A stretch of DNA of 64,000 nucleotides from Ignavibacteria bacterium. GTDB lineage: Bacteria > Bacteroidota > Ignavibacteria > Kapaibacteriales > Kapaibacteriaceae. The translations under genes and the position numbers were made by a program. Below are positions 47,424 through 55,886 of this stretch, piece after piece; position 1 is the stretch's first letter; every line of letters starts with the position of its first letter. The notes beneath the pieces are model-generated. The model had not been told where the DNA came from, made no database searches, and saw only the letters and a program-made list of their open reading frames with translations. The stretch is taken from the NCBI GenBank assembly GCA_016873895.1, contig VGVV01000007.1:36363-100362 (forward strand), read 5' to 3'.

Positions 47424-48473
47424 CTACGCTCTCAACCTCGGATCCGTTGCATCTCGCAGTGCATCACCGATCAGGTTGAACGCAGAGACGGTAACGAAGA
47501 TCATGAAGCCTGGAAAGATTGCAAGCCACCACGAGGCAGTGCTGGAGCGGGCTTGTTGGAGAACGCTTCCCCATGTTACAACAGTAGGGGGCACGCCGAA
47601 TCCTAAGAACGAAAGGGCACTCTCGAATAAGATGGCGCTCACAATACCAAATGCTGCATAGATAAGCACTGGTGCTATGGCGTTCGGGATTACGTGACGA
47701 AAGATCACACGGGGCGTAGAGTAGCCGAGAGCTGTTGCAGCACTGATGTAGTCGAGGTTGCGCACGCGGAGCACTTCGCCGCGCATGAAACGTGCGATCG
47801 ACGTCCAGCCGGTGAGTCCGATAAGCCCCATGATAAGCCATAGCGAACCTGTTTCTACCAACGCAACAATTGTAATGATGAGAAAGAATCTGGGGAACGT
47901 GATGACGATTTCGATGAGGCGCGAGATTGCAATGTCGATTGCACCGCCGAAGTATCCAGCTATGGCCCCAAGGATGATGCCCAGCGTTAAGGCAATCGAC
48001 ATGGCGATAAAGCCAATACTTAGAGCATATCGCGATCCATGGATGATTCCAGCGAGCACGTCGCGTCCGATACCATCAGTACCAAGCCAATGTTTGCCAG
48101 ACGGTGCGCGATCTTTCAGCGAGACAAGAGTCTTGTCGGTGCTACGCGGTGCAAATGGCACCGGAGGCCATAGAGCCCAGTCGTATTGTAGGGCACGCCA
48201 GTCTGCAGTTGCGAATTCCTGTCCCCATTGGGTTAGTCCAAGAGTTACACCATACTCGCGTAGAACAGGTGAGTAGACTTCGCCTTTGATGGAGCACACA
48301 ATTGGTTTGTCGTTTGCGAGTACGTCTGCCAGCACTGCAACAATCGCAATCGTAAAGACGATGTAGACACTAATCATGCCAAATGCACTTTTCCGAAACT
48401 GACGGCGCACAAATACCGTATAGTTTTCTCCGGTCTCGGTTACCTTCACAGATGCTGTTGTTTCGGTACTCAT
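47424..48473 (-). CDS. peptide/nickel-type ABC transporter permease (DppC/OppC-like)
   Basis: The 349-residue permease has an OppC-type N-terminal helix (FRKSAFGMISVYIVFTIAIVAVLADVLAND) and the binding-protein-dependent transport fold with the EAA loop (GEVLRVRNLDYISAATALGYSTPRVIFRHVIPN). SGKHWLGTDGIGRDVLAGIIHGSRYALSIGF is the family block. An unusually long periplasmic segment follows the first helix. It overlaps the DppB-like permease by 4 bp (ATGA). No substrate-binding protein or ATPase is in the window, so the cargo (peptides or other) is open. Confidence 0.9.
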   Translation of the reverse strand: MSTETTASVKVTETGENYTVFVRRQFRKSAFGMISVYIVFTIAIVAVLADVLANDKPIVCSIKGEVYSPVLREYGVTLGLTQWGQEFATADWRALQYDWALWPPVPFAPRSTDKTLVSLKDRAPSGKHWLGTDGIGRDVLAGIIHGSRYALSIGFIAMSIALTLGIILGAIAGYFGGAIDIAISRLIEIVITFPRFFLIITIVALVETGSLWLIMGLIGLTGWTSIARFMRGEVLRVRNLDYISAATALGYSTPRVIFRHVIPNAIAPVLIYAAFGIVSAILFESALSFLGFGVPPTVVTWGSVLQQARSSTASWWLAIFPGFMIFVTVSAFNLIGDALRDATDPRLRA

Positions 48474-49552
48474 GATGACTTCTTTCCGTACGAAATACGC
48501 GGGTCTGCAAGGCTATACAGAACATCAGCTACAAGCATGCCAACGAGTGTAAGGATTGCGGAAATCGTAAATACAGCCATGATCATTGGATAATCGCGAG
48601 CAACGAGTGCTTTGAATGACAATTCGCCCATGCCTGGGATAGAAAAAATCGATTCGATGATCACCGATCCACCAATGAGGTTCGGAATCAGAGCTGCAAC
48701 CAGCGTGATCAGGGGGATGAGTGCGTTTCGGAGTGCATGACGATACGTAACACTGCGCTCTGATAGCCCCTTGGCACGGGCAGTTCTGATATAATCCTGT
48801 CGAATAACCTCGAGCATGGAGGAACGCATCTGTCGCGAGATAAATGCGAAGTCGGCATACACGTAGACGATCATCGGCAGAGCTAGGTGCCATGCATAGT
48901 CGAGGAACTGTTTCCATGCAGACCAGTTCTTGCTAAAGGCCGGCGAGCGCAGTCCGCTTGAGGGGAATATCGATATGAATTCGGGGTTGGCCAGAAACGT
49001 GATGGCCAGTGTGCCAATCCAAAAGACTGGTAACGAGTACAATGCAAACAGAATAAACGTTGAGAGTCTGTCGATAACAGAGCCTGTATGCGTAGAGCTG
49101 TAAATGCCTAAGGGTACTGCAATTGAATAGGCAAGAATGATCGCAATCAGGTTCATGGTAAGCGTGACCGGCACACGCTCGATCATCTTGTCGTACACCG
49201 GACGATTATCCTGAAACGATTTTCCGAAGTCCGGGCGCCCAGTAAAGTGTGCTTCCGACCAATTGGTGCGTCCATCAACGAACACCCTGCTCATATCAAA
49301 GCACAACAATCCACCCGTCCAGATCACATACTGCTGCCAGACAGGTTTATCCAGATTCCACTGCTTACGGATCAGCTCGACGGTTTTTTCGTTCAGCGTG
49401 CTGCGTCCAGACATGCCCCCTTCCGAACCCTGACCCACCTTCGCTGCGGCGGGATCTCCTGGGGCCAGACGGCTTACGGCAAACGAGATCAGCGTAATGA
49501 TGAATAGCGTTGGAAGGAACAGCACTATTCTCTTGATGAGGTATCTCCACAT
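48470..49552 (-). CDS. peptide/nickel-type ABC transporter permease (DppB/OppB-like)
   Basis: ATG 49552 (MWRYLIKRIVLFLPTLFIITLISFAVSRLAPGDPA) is the standard DppB start; the frame upstream to 49573 is discarded. The 360 residues include the EAA loop SSMLEVIRQDYIRTARAKGLSERSVTYRHALRNALIP and six membrane helices. An insert of about 50 residues follows the first helix (GGMSGRSTLNEKTVELIRKQW...). It forms a heterodimeric channel with the adjacent DppC-like protein. Confidence 0.9.
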   Translation of the reverse strand: MWRYLIKRIVLFLPTLFIITLISFAVSRLAPGDPAAAKVGQGSEGGMSGRSTLNEKTVELIRKQWNLDKPVWQQYVIWTGGLLCFDMSRVFVDGRTNWSEAHFTGRPDFGKSFQDNRPVYDKMIERVPVTLTMNLIAIILAYSIAVPLGIYSSTHTGSVIDRLSTFILFALYSLPVFWIGTLAITFLANPEFISIFPSSGLRSPAFSKNWSAWKQFLDYAWHLALPMIVYVYADFAFISRQMRSSMLEVIRQDYIRTARAKGLSERSVTYRHALRNALIPLITLVAALIPNLIGGSVIIESIFSIPGMGELSFKALVARDYPMIMAVFTISAILTLVGMLVADVLYSLADPRISYGKKSS

Positions 49553-49580
49553 ATTAGGCGAAAATACTACCAAGGGGCTT

Positions 49581-49934
49581 TCAGAACGCGTTTTCGATAT
49601 GACGAATCTTCATGCTCCCTGTAGAATAGTCGATTGCGATCACATCAAATCTGCATGGCACTCCATAGCACTTGCGCATTGTCAGCCATGCCTCTGCTGT
49701 GCGCCGCACTCCACGCAGCTTCGTGGGTGTCAGAGACGCCTCGGGTGAGCCATACACATGCGAGTACCGCGAACGTACTTCTACAAACACGAGACACCCG
49801 TTGTAGCGCGCAACGATATCTATTTCACCAACCTTCTTGTAGGTGAAGTTGCGGTCAAGGATCTCATACCCTTGGTCTACGAGATAATTGGTTGCAGCCT
49901 CTTCGGCACTACGTCCAGTTTCTACAGTGTTCAT
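49581..49934 (-). CDS. YraN/UPF0102 family nuclease-like protein
   Basis: The frame opens at 50006, but MNTVETGRSAEEAATNYLVDQGYEI with AGGAG upstream sets the start at 49934 (117 residues). The restriction-endonuclease-like core GEIDIVARYNGCLVFVEVRSR has the acidic and basic residues of the fold. The cellular role is unsettled; some members cleave DNA. It faces ruvA, divergent by 28 bp, sharing a control region. Confidence 0.88.
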   Translation of the reverse strand: MNTVETGRSAEEAATNYLVDQGYEILDRNFTYKKVGEIDIVARYNGCLVFVEVRSRYSHVYGSPEASLTPTKLRGVRRTAEAWLTMRKCYGVPCRFDVIAIDYSTGSMKIRHIENAF

Positions 49935-49962
49935 TTCAAAATTCTCCTGATATTCGCGCGCA

Positions 49963-50559
49963 ATGATTGCACAGTTAACAGGTACAGTGGTACACAAGCA
50001 CGGCATGGACGTTGTGATAGATTGTCATGGCGTTGGCTATGCTGTGAGCGTTCCGTTGTCCACTGCTGATATAGTGCCTGTAATCGGTGAACGTGTGACA
50101 CTGTTTACCATCCTTGCCGTACGCGAGGATGCCATGCAACTCTTTGGGTTTGCGAGCACATCGGAACGCGAGGCATTTTCGTTGCTTACCTCCATCCAAG
50201 GTATCGGCGGCCGAACTGCGTTAGGCATTCTCTCTTCGACGTCAATTGCCGACCTGCGCAAGGCAGTTGCCACCAGCAACGTGATGGCTCTCCAGCGCCT
50301 GCCCGGCATTGGCAAGAAGACAGCAGAACGACTCATCATCGAACTGCGCGAGAAGATCATCAGCGTTGTTCCAGAATCCGGCGGCAGCCTCACCTCATCA
50401 GCAACCCCAGCAATCGACGATGCTGTTAGCGCCCTTCAAGCACTTGGCTTTGCTCGCCCCGCTGCCGAGAAAGCAGTGAAGGCCGCAATCGCAGCCGAGC
50501 CATCGGCTTCGGAATCCTCAGAAAAACTCATTCGACTTGCCCTTCGCCAAACCTCATGA
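49963..50559 (+). CDS. ruvA: Holliday junction DNA helicase subunit RuvA
   Basis: The 198 residues show the OB-fold start (MIAQLTGTVVHKHGMDVVIDCHGVGYAV), tandem helix-hairpin-helix motifs (LTSIQGIGGRTALGIL; LQRLPGIGKKTAERLIIELREK) and the C-terminal RuvB-binding helices (AVSALQALGFARPAAEKAVKAA). It binds four-way junctions and recruits RuvB. ruvB and ruvC are not next to it. Confidence 0.95.
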   Translation: MIAQLTGTVVHKHGMDVVIDCHGVGYAVSVPLSTADIVPVIGERVTLFTILAVREDAMQLFGFASTSEREAFSLLTSIQGIGGRTALGILSSTSIADLRKAVATSNVMALQRLPGIGKKTAERLIIELREKIISVVPESGGSLTSSATPAIDDAVSALQALGFARPAAEKAVKAAIAAEPSASESSEKLIRLALRQTS

Positions 50560-50562
50560 GAG

Positions 50563-50612
50563 ACAATTACCAATTACGAATTACTAATGACGAATTACCA
50601 ATTACCAATTAC
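50563..50612 (+). repeat. heptamer array, class A, left arm (second element)
   Basis: 7-mers ACCAATT, ACGAATT, ACTAATG, ACGAATT, ACCAATT, ACCAATT in exact register from 50569 to 50610. It begins just after the ruvA stop. Confidence 0.92.
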
Positions 50613-50687
50613 GTGTTCAATTGTCATTCCCGCCCCCACTTTCGCGAGGGTGACGATCTTTCGGGGGAAAGACGAGGACTACGGCGT
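50613..50687. other. 75-bp GC-rich core between inverted heptamer arrays
   Basis: It contains CATTCCCGCCCCCACTTTCG, AGGGTGACGATC and TCGGGGGAAAGACG; no ORF. GTCATTCCCGC-type sequences are frequent in dispersed bacterial intergenic repeats, but membership is not proved. Confidence 0.5.
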
Positions 50688-50750
50688 AATTCGTCATTGG
50701 TAATTCGTCATTAGTAATTCGTCATTAGTAATTAGTAATTAGTAATTAAA
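50688..50750 (-). repeat. heptamer array, class A, right arm (second element, inverted)
   Basis: Nine consecutive 7-mers AATTCGT, CATTGGT, AATTCGT, CATTAGT, AATTCGT, CATTAGT, AATTAGT, AATTAGT, AATTAAA, the reverse complement of the left arm units. It ends 4 bp before the hisA-like ATG, so it forms that gene's immediate 5' region. Confidence 0.92.
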
Positions 50751-50754
50751 CAAG

Positions 50755-51573
50755 ATGCTCCTCATCATCCCAGCCATAGATCTTACCGACGGACAAGCTC
50801 TGCGTTGCATACGAGGCGTGCCGGGGACGGAGTCGTTGTACAACGAGATCAGCGAGCATCCTGTGGAGTTGGCGCAGCTTTGGCGGCGTGAGAACGCCAA
50901 GTGTCTGCACGTAACGGACATTGACTCGTGGAAGGGGATTGCCAGCCCCTTGAACATCGATACAGTGGTTGCCATGCAGCATGCCATCGATATACCAGTG
51001 CAGTTCGTCTCACGTCAGCGCACAGTTGACGCGTATCGTCAGCTGCTCGAGCGGGGCGTGTACCGTGTTGCCGTGAACAAAGTGGCATGGATTTACCCCG
51101 ACGAAACGCGTGCCTTACTAGACCAGTATGGTCCAAGCAGAGTGATCTTTGGTGTGCGGGCCCATGATGGAATGGTAGACATGGGAGAAGACCATAGTCC
51201 GGTCACCGACGAGGACTTCTTACGTCTTGTCTGCGAACTAGGTGGCAAGCGCGTGACTTACACCGAGCTTGACTGGGAGGGAAATCTCACTGGTGAGGAC
51301 ATCGATACCATCAATCGCATTGCTGCAGCAGCACCGCTGAGAATAACGATGGCAGGGGGCATTGCATCGCCGGAGCATCTCTGGGCTCTGCAGTCACGAG
51401 TTCCGCAGAATGTTGATTCAGTGGTAATTGGGCGGGCCATGTACGAAAATCGTTTTCCGTGCCAAGGTATTTGGCGAGCCATTGAAGCCAAGCTCGAACC
51501 GGGCATTCATGCAAAGGCCTCGGACGTAGTGCAACAATCGTCTTTAACGCCCCGCACGCCCCCTTCATGCTAG
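50755..51573 (+). CDS. HisA-like beta/alpha-barrel protein with altered active site
   Basis: The 272-residue protein aligns with HisA along its length: IPAIDLTDGQALRCIRG (first catalytic Asp), HVTDIDSWKG, YTELDWEGNLTGED, ITMAGGIASPEHL and VVIGRAMYENRF. The first phosphate loop GGGIR is replaced by QFVSRQR, and the second catalytic Asp (LDTRGG in Thermotoga HisA) is replaced in FGVRAHDGMV. It may be a divergent HisA or a paralog with another sugar-phosphate substrate. No other his genes are nearby. It starts 4 bp after a heptamer array. Confidence 0.65.
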   Translation: MLLIIPAIDLTDGQALRCIRGVPGTESLYNEISEHPVELAQLWRRENAKCLHVTDIDSWKGIASPLNIDTVVAMQHAIDIPVQFVSRQRTVDAYRQLLERGVYRVAVNKVAWIYPDETRALLDQYGPSRVIFGVRAHDGMVDMGEDHSPVTDEDFLRLVCELGGKRVTYTELDWEGNLTGEDIDTINRIAAAAPLRITMAGGIASPEHLWALQSRVPQNVDSVVIGRAMYENRFPCQGIWRAIEAKLEPGIHAKASDVVQQSSLTPRTPPSC

Positions 51574-51574
51574 G

Positions 51575-52147
51575 TTACCGAAGTCTGTAGCGCAGTCCAA
51601 GAAGCCCATTGAGTTGGGTAAGCCCGCCGCCAATTGCTATTTGACAATAGCGCGCAGCAAGGTCAAGATCTAACTTCTCAGAGACGGGCAGAAGAAACCC
51701 CAGCGCTCCTGCGATTGAGAACCCAAGTTGTGGTGATACATGCTGGTTTTCAACGAGGGCATCCGGAACGGAGAGCGAGCCAAATCCGAACTCTGCCGCA
51801 ACGTATGGCGTAAGTCCGTGTTTGAACAGTCTGTACGTGCCAACTACGTTCATACCAAAGACCGAGGCAGGATCAGGCATCCGGAGCTCTGCTGGAGAAC
51901 CTGGCGACACAGTATCTACCTCGGCGGGCATATACCATCCAGTAACACCGAAAGAGTAGGACCGTGCTGGTGACCATTGATAACCAATTGTATAGGATGT
52001 TGTTGCTCGAAACCTTGCTGAATCTGTTAGCGTTCCCGATGGCCACAAGTACCCCACAGCAGCTTGCACGTAGCTGCGTTCGGCCTGAGCCCAGGATAAG
52101 CATGGCAAAGTGAGGCTGAAGACGAGAATGGCATACCACAGATACAT
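51575..52147 (-). CDS. outer-membrane beta-barrel protein
   Basis: ATG 52147 begins a clear signal peptide (MYLWYAILVFSLTLPCLSWAQ) with GGTAGG upstream; the longer frame to 52291 overlaps nuoG and is rejected. The 190-residue product has alternating strands and ends GLLGLRYRLR, lacking a terminal aromatic residue. It resembles OmpA/OmpW-like small barrels (YVQAAVGYLWPSGTLTDSARF, TSYTIGYQWSPARSYSFGVTG). Function unknown. It is convergent with the hisA-like gene (1 bp apart). Confidence 0.7.
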   Translation of the reverse strand: MYLWYAILVFSLTLPCLSWAQAERSYVQAAVGYLWPSGTLTDSARFRATTSYTIGYQWSPARSYSFGVTGWYMPAEVDTVSPGSPAELRMPDPASVFGMNVVGTYRLFKHGLTPYVAAEFGFGSLSVPDALVENQHVSPQLGFSIAGALGFLLPVSEKLDLDLAARYCQIAIGGGLTQLNGLLGLRYRLR

Positions 52148-52204
52148 GTTCCTACCCTTGTTTTTTGTCAAAATAGGAACATCGAACAAGAGCGCGAATT
52201 CTCG

Positions 52205-52212
52205 TATGTTTG
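52205..52212 (+). promoter_or_regulatory. -7 box TATGTTTG of nuoGHI
   Basis: TATGTTTG stands 47 bp before the nuoG ATG; a purine-rich AAGGAAAG lies just before the start codon. Confidence 0.5.
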
Positions 52213-52259
52213 TTTCGTACGCGAACACGTGTGTTCGAATGGTATCATGAAGGAAAGAC

Positions 52260-54035
52260 ATGCCCCAGATCATAATTGACGGACAGATCATAGAGGCAGC
52301 TCAAGGCAAAAGCATCATTGAGGCTGCTCTCGACAACGGCATCACTATACCGCACTTTTGCTGGCATCCAGCGCTGTCGGTTGCAGGGAACTGCCGTATG
52401 TGTCTTGTGAACGTCGGGTCCCACAAGAAGGATACCGATGGCTCACTCATGTATGCAGACGACGGATCTGCAGTGGTAAACTGGATGCCGAAAATGCAGA
52501 TCGCATGCGCAACGCCAGTTACCGACGGAATGATTGTTGACACAACAAGCCAGAAGACAGAAACAGCACAAAATGCAGTGATGGAATTCTTGCTCGTGAA
52601 CCACCCGCTGGATTGTCCGATTTGCGACGAAGCAGGCCAGTGCAAGCTCCAAGAGTATGCTTTTGTGCATTCGAAGGGCAAGAGCCGGTTCGAAGAGGAG
52701 AAGACGCATAAAGAGAAGCGTGTCGAGCTTGGACCAAACATCATGTTTGATGGTGAGCGCTGTATCTCTTGTTCGCGCTGTATTCGTTTTGCAGATGAGG
52801 TGGCCAAGCAACCAGTTCTCTCATTTGTGCAGCGTGGCGATAAGGTTACTATCCGCACGTTCCCAGGTACGACCTTCGACAGCGAATACTCGATGAACGT
52901 TATCGATATATGTCCGGTTGGCGCGCTAACAAGCATGGATTTCCGTTTTAAAGCGCGCGTCTGGGAAATGTCGTTCACAGACTCGGTATGTCCTGGCTGC
53001 GCGCGCGGATGCAACATCAAGATTGGCGTGATGAACAATGAAGTGCTTCGCGCGGAGCCCCGTACCAACATGCATGTTAATGCATATTGGATGTGCGACA
53101 CAGGGCGTCTAGCCGTGCCCGGGTTGGTAAATGACAATCGTCTGAGCGGACCCAAGATTCGTCAGAACGGCATGCTGGTTGATGCTTCATGGGACGATGC
53201 AATCAATGCAGCTGCAACAGCTCTCAAGGGGCTCAAGGGCAACGACATTGCTGTGATTGGTTCTGCCTACGCGTCAAACGAAGACAGTTATCTCCTGGGC
53301 AAGCTTGCGCAGGATGTGCTCAAGACTGGCAACGTAGACTTTATCAAGCACAATGATCACACCTTCGGCGATGGCGTGCTGCGCTTGAATGATCGTTCAC
53401 CAAACGCAATCGGAGCTCATTCTGTTGGTATCGCACCGAAGAATGGTGAACACTCTGTAGACGCGCTTGCAGAGCGCATCAAGCAGGGTCAGATCAAGGC
53501 TCTGATCGTCATGGGTGACGATCTTGGAGCTCACTCAGATGCGCTCGCACACGCAGCGGCAAATGTTGACACGCTCATCGTGATCGCATCGCACAACAGC
53601 ACAACTGCTCAGCAAGCCAACGTGCTTCTGCCGATGGCTGCATGGTCCGAGACAGACGGAACATACACGAACACAACACACCGTGTACAGAAGTTTGACG
53701 CAGCGATCGTAACCAAGGACAACATGCGCTCGATGGGCATGAAGATGAGCCGTTGGGATAAGTTCGGTGCGCCAAATGACCGCTGGTCAAATGGCGAAAA
53801 GCGCGACAGCCGTCAGGGCTGGCGCATTGCGATGCAGATCGCAAACGCACTCGGCGCATCATGGAGCTTTACGTCGAGCTCTTCGGTCTTTGACCACATC
53901 GCATCTAATGTAGATGCGTTCAAGGGTATGAGCTATGAAGTGCTCAAGGCATATCACGGACTCGTGCTCGGCAAGGGCAGCAATCCAGAACCAGTTGGCG
54001 TTGTTTACGAATCGCACGTGATGAAACCACAGTAG
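52260..54035 (+). CDS. nuoG: NADH-quinone oxidoreductase subunit G
   Basis: The 591-residue subunit has the N-terminal [2Fe-2S] ferredoxin domain (HFCWHPALSVAGNCRMCLV), the His-Cys [4Fe-4S] region (NHPLDCPICDEAGQCKLQ), a second cluster region (CISCSRCIRFADE...ICPVGALTS) and the molybdopterin-oxidoreductase-like domain with CPGCARGCNI. It is shorter than E. coli NuoG because the C-terminal domain is reduced. It carries electrons from NuoF to NuoI. It leads the nuoGHI operon; nuoE and F are not adjacent. Confidence 0.94.
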   Translation: MPQIIIDGQIIEAAQGKSIIEAALDNGITIPHFCWHPALSVAGNCRMCLVNVGSHKKDTDGSLMYADDGSAVVNWMPKMQIACATPVTDGMIVDTTSQKTETAQNAVMEFLLVNHPLDCPICDEAGQCKLQEYAFVHSKGKSRFEEEKTHKEKRVELGPNIMFDGERCISCSRCIRFADEVAKQPVLSFVQRGDKVTIRTFPGTTFDSEYSMNVIDICPVGALTSMDFRFKARVWEMSFTDSVCPGCARGCNIKIGVMNNEVLRAEPRTNMHVNAYWMCDTGRLAVPGLVNDNRLSGPKIRQNGMLVDASWDDAINAAATALKGLKGNDIAVIGSAYASNEDSYLLGKLAQDVLKTGNVDFIKHNDHTFGDGVLRLNDRSPNAIGAHSVGIAPKNGEHSVDALAERIKQGQIKALIVMGDDLGAHSDALAHAAANVDTLIVIASHNSTTAQQANVLLPMAAWSETDGTYTNTTHRVQKFDAAIVTKDNMRSMGMKMSRWDKFGAPNDRWSNGEKRDSRQGWRIAMQIANALGASWSFTSSSSVFDHIASNVDAFKGMSYEVLKAYHGLVLGKGSNPEPVGVVYESHVMKPQ

Positions 54036-54039
54036 ACCT

Positions 54040-55104
54040 ATGACCTTCTCAACACAGCTTATCATTGCGCTTGTGCAAGCCGGAATCTTGGTCAACCTGA
54101 TGCTCGTTGCAGCAGCCTACATGGTGCTTGCCGAGCGTAAGATCGCGGCATGGATTCAAAATCGTGTCGGCCCAAACCGCGTAGGTCCATGGGGCTTGTT
54201 CCAGTCGTTTGCCGACGTGTTCAAGCTCTACCTTAAGGAAGACGTTGTGCCGGCTGCGGCCGACTACCGCTTCCACGCGCTTGCTCCGGTGATCTCGATC
54301 GCCGTTGCCATCACGGTCTACGCGCTGATTCCATTTAGTCCAGCCGTAACGATCGACGGTACCACCTACAGCCTTACGATGGCCCCGAACATGGACATTG
54401 GCGTGCTTGCCGTACTGGCCATGACGTCGGTTGGCGTCTACGGGGTTGCACTAGCAGGGTGGAGCTCCAACAACAAGTATTCGCTCATGGGCGGACTTCG
54501 CTCATCGGCACAGATGATCTCGTACGAACTCTCGATGGGTCTTGCCATCATCGCCGTAGTGCTGTGTGCTGGTTCGCTGAACCTTGTAGACATGATCAAG
54601 AATCAGAACACCGGAGCTTGGTACGTGATGTATCAGCCGGTTGGTTTTATCCTGTTCTTCGTCACAGCTCTTGCAGAGACCAACCGCGCCCCTTTCGACC
54701 TACCTGAAGCAGAGCCGGAACTCGTTGGTGGATACCACACAGAGTATTCGGGCATGAAGTTTGGTCTACTCTACCTTGCAGAATACGCCAACATGCTTGC
54801 ATCAAGCGCTATCATGGCAGCATTGTACTTGGGTGGATGGGACGCCATACCATTTGTTGACGACGCAGCTGTGCTGGGTCAGTTTATCACAGATCCAACA
54901 ACACTCTCCATCGCACTGGCACTTTTGGGTCACGTCGTCTTCCTCTCGAAGGCCTTTTTGTTGGTCTTCGTCTTTATCTGGGTTCGTTGGTCGCTTCCAC
55001 GCTTCCGTTACGACCAGCTCATGAATCTTGGTTGGAAGATTCTTCTTCCGATAGCGCTCGTGAACGTTATCATCACGGGTCTGGTTATCCACTTCACCAA
55101 GTAA
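54040..55104 (+). CDS. nuoH: NADH-quinone oxidoreductase subunit H
   Basis: The 354-residue membrane subunit has the quinone-site motifs YMVLAERKIAAWIQNRVGPNRVGPWG, FVTALAETNRAPFDLPEAEPELVGGYHTEYSGMKF and WVRWSLPRFRYDQLM. It links the peripheral arm to the membrane arm. It begins 4 bp after nuoG. Confidence 0.96.
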   Translation: MTFSTQLIIALVQAGILVNLMLVAAAYMVLAERKIAAWIQNRVGPNRVGPWGLFQSFADVFKLYLKEDVVPAAADYRFHALAPVISIAVAITVYALIPFSPAVTIDGTTYSLTMAPNMDIGVLAVLAMTSVGVYGVALAGWSSNNKYSLMGGLRSSAQMISYELSMGLAIIAVVLCAGSLNLVDMIKNQNTGAWYVMYQPVGFILFFVTALAETNRAPFDLPEAEPELVGGYHTEYSGMKFGLLYLAEYANMLASSAIMAALYLGGWDAIPFVDDAAVLGQFITDPTTLSIALALLGHVVFLSKAFLLVFVFIWVRWSLPRFRYDQLMNLGWKILLPIALVNVIITGLVIHFTK

Positions 55105-55122
55105 ACTACAGCATACACCACT

Positions 55123-55623
55123 ATGGCAAACGTCACCTCGAACACCGAATCACAACGTCTTAATTTTTGGGAGCGCATTTACCTTCCAGAGATTGCCAAG
55201 GGGCTTGGACTAACGCTACGTCAGATGTTTCGTCCGAAGTTCACACGTCAGTACCCAGAAGAACGCTGGATCCCGGAAGGCTCCTATCGTGGTCGCCCCG
55301 TACTTGTGCAAGAAGAGGATGGCGAACGCTGCGTAGCCTGCGGACTCTGCTCACGCGTGTGCCCAGCGCTTGCCATCGAGGTCCGTGCCGGCGAAACCGA
55401 ACGTGACAAAGAGCGTTTCCCTGAAAAATTCGAAATCAACATGCTCCGCTGCATCTACTGTGGCTTCTGCGAAGAAGTATGCCCTGAAGAAGCAATCGTG
55501 ATGAGCAAAGACTACGAACTCGTCTTCGGTTCACAAGAAGAAGGCATCCTGGGCAAAGACAAGCTCCTGGTGCCCGTTGCCCAGCTCCAAGAACGTCTGG
55601 AGTTTCTGCGCCAGTGGCGGTAA
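55123..55623 (+). CDS. nuoI: NADH-quinone oxidoreductase subunit I
   Basis: The 166-residue subunit has two [4Fe-4S] motifs: [17 protein letters not shown] and [18 protein letters not shown]. It starts 18 bp after nuoH and ends the nuoGHI unit; a class B heptamer array follows within 6 bp of the stop. Confidence 0.95.
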   Translation: MANVTSNTESQRLNFWERIYLPEIAKGLGLTLRQMFRPKFTRQYPEERWIPEGSYRGRPVLVQEEDGERCVACGLCSRVCPALAIEVRAGETERDKERFPEKFEINMLRCIYCGFCEEVCPEEAIVMSKDYELVFGSQEEGILGKDKLLVPVAQLQERLEFLRQWR

Positions 55624-55628
55624 GGGGA

Positions 55629-55694
55629 AGCAGCGAACAGCGAGCAGCGAGCAGCGAACACCGAGTAGCAAGCAGCGAGCAGCAAGCAGCGCAA
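55629..55694 (+). repeat. heptamer array, class B
   Basis: 7-mers AGCGAAC, AGCGAGC, AGCGAGC, AGCGAAC, ACCGAGT, AGCAAGC, AGCGAGC, AGCAAGC in exact register from 55632. It is intergenic after nuoI. Confidence 0.92.
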
Positions 55695-55886
55695 CAGTAA
55701 TTATTCGCAAGACATTCATAACGCTGAACTATTTATGAAACAAAACGATCCGACAAATCAATTACTGTGCCGTGAATGAAACGACTGCGTCAAATCCTCG
55801 CGTCGTCATGGTTCTTCGTCGTGTCTCCCAGTGAATTCCTCGATCGTATTGTTCTTTCGGGTGTAGGGGTCGCAGCATGCTACTCT
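55695..55886. other. interval between the class B array and the broken end of clpB
   Basis: No clpB sequence is present here in any minus-strand frame. A plus-strand frame from ATG 55776 (MKRLRQILASSWFFVVS...) looks protein-like for about 30 codons, then runs antisense through the clpB end to 55997; it may be a remnant of another gene joined to clpB. I cannot assign it. Confidence 0.3.

Noticed and set aside
47208..50750. Possible CRISPR arrays
   Set aside because: Repeats are 7 bp in tandem with no spacers of constant length and no cas genes.
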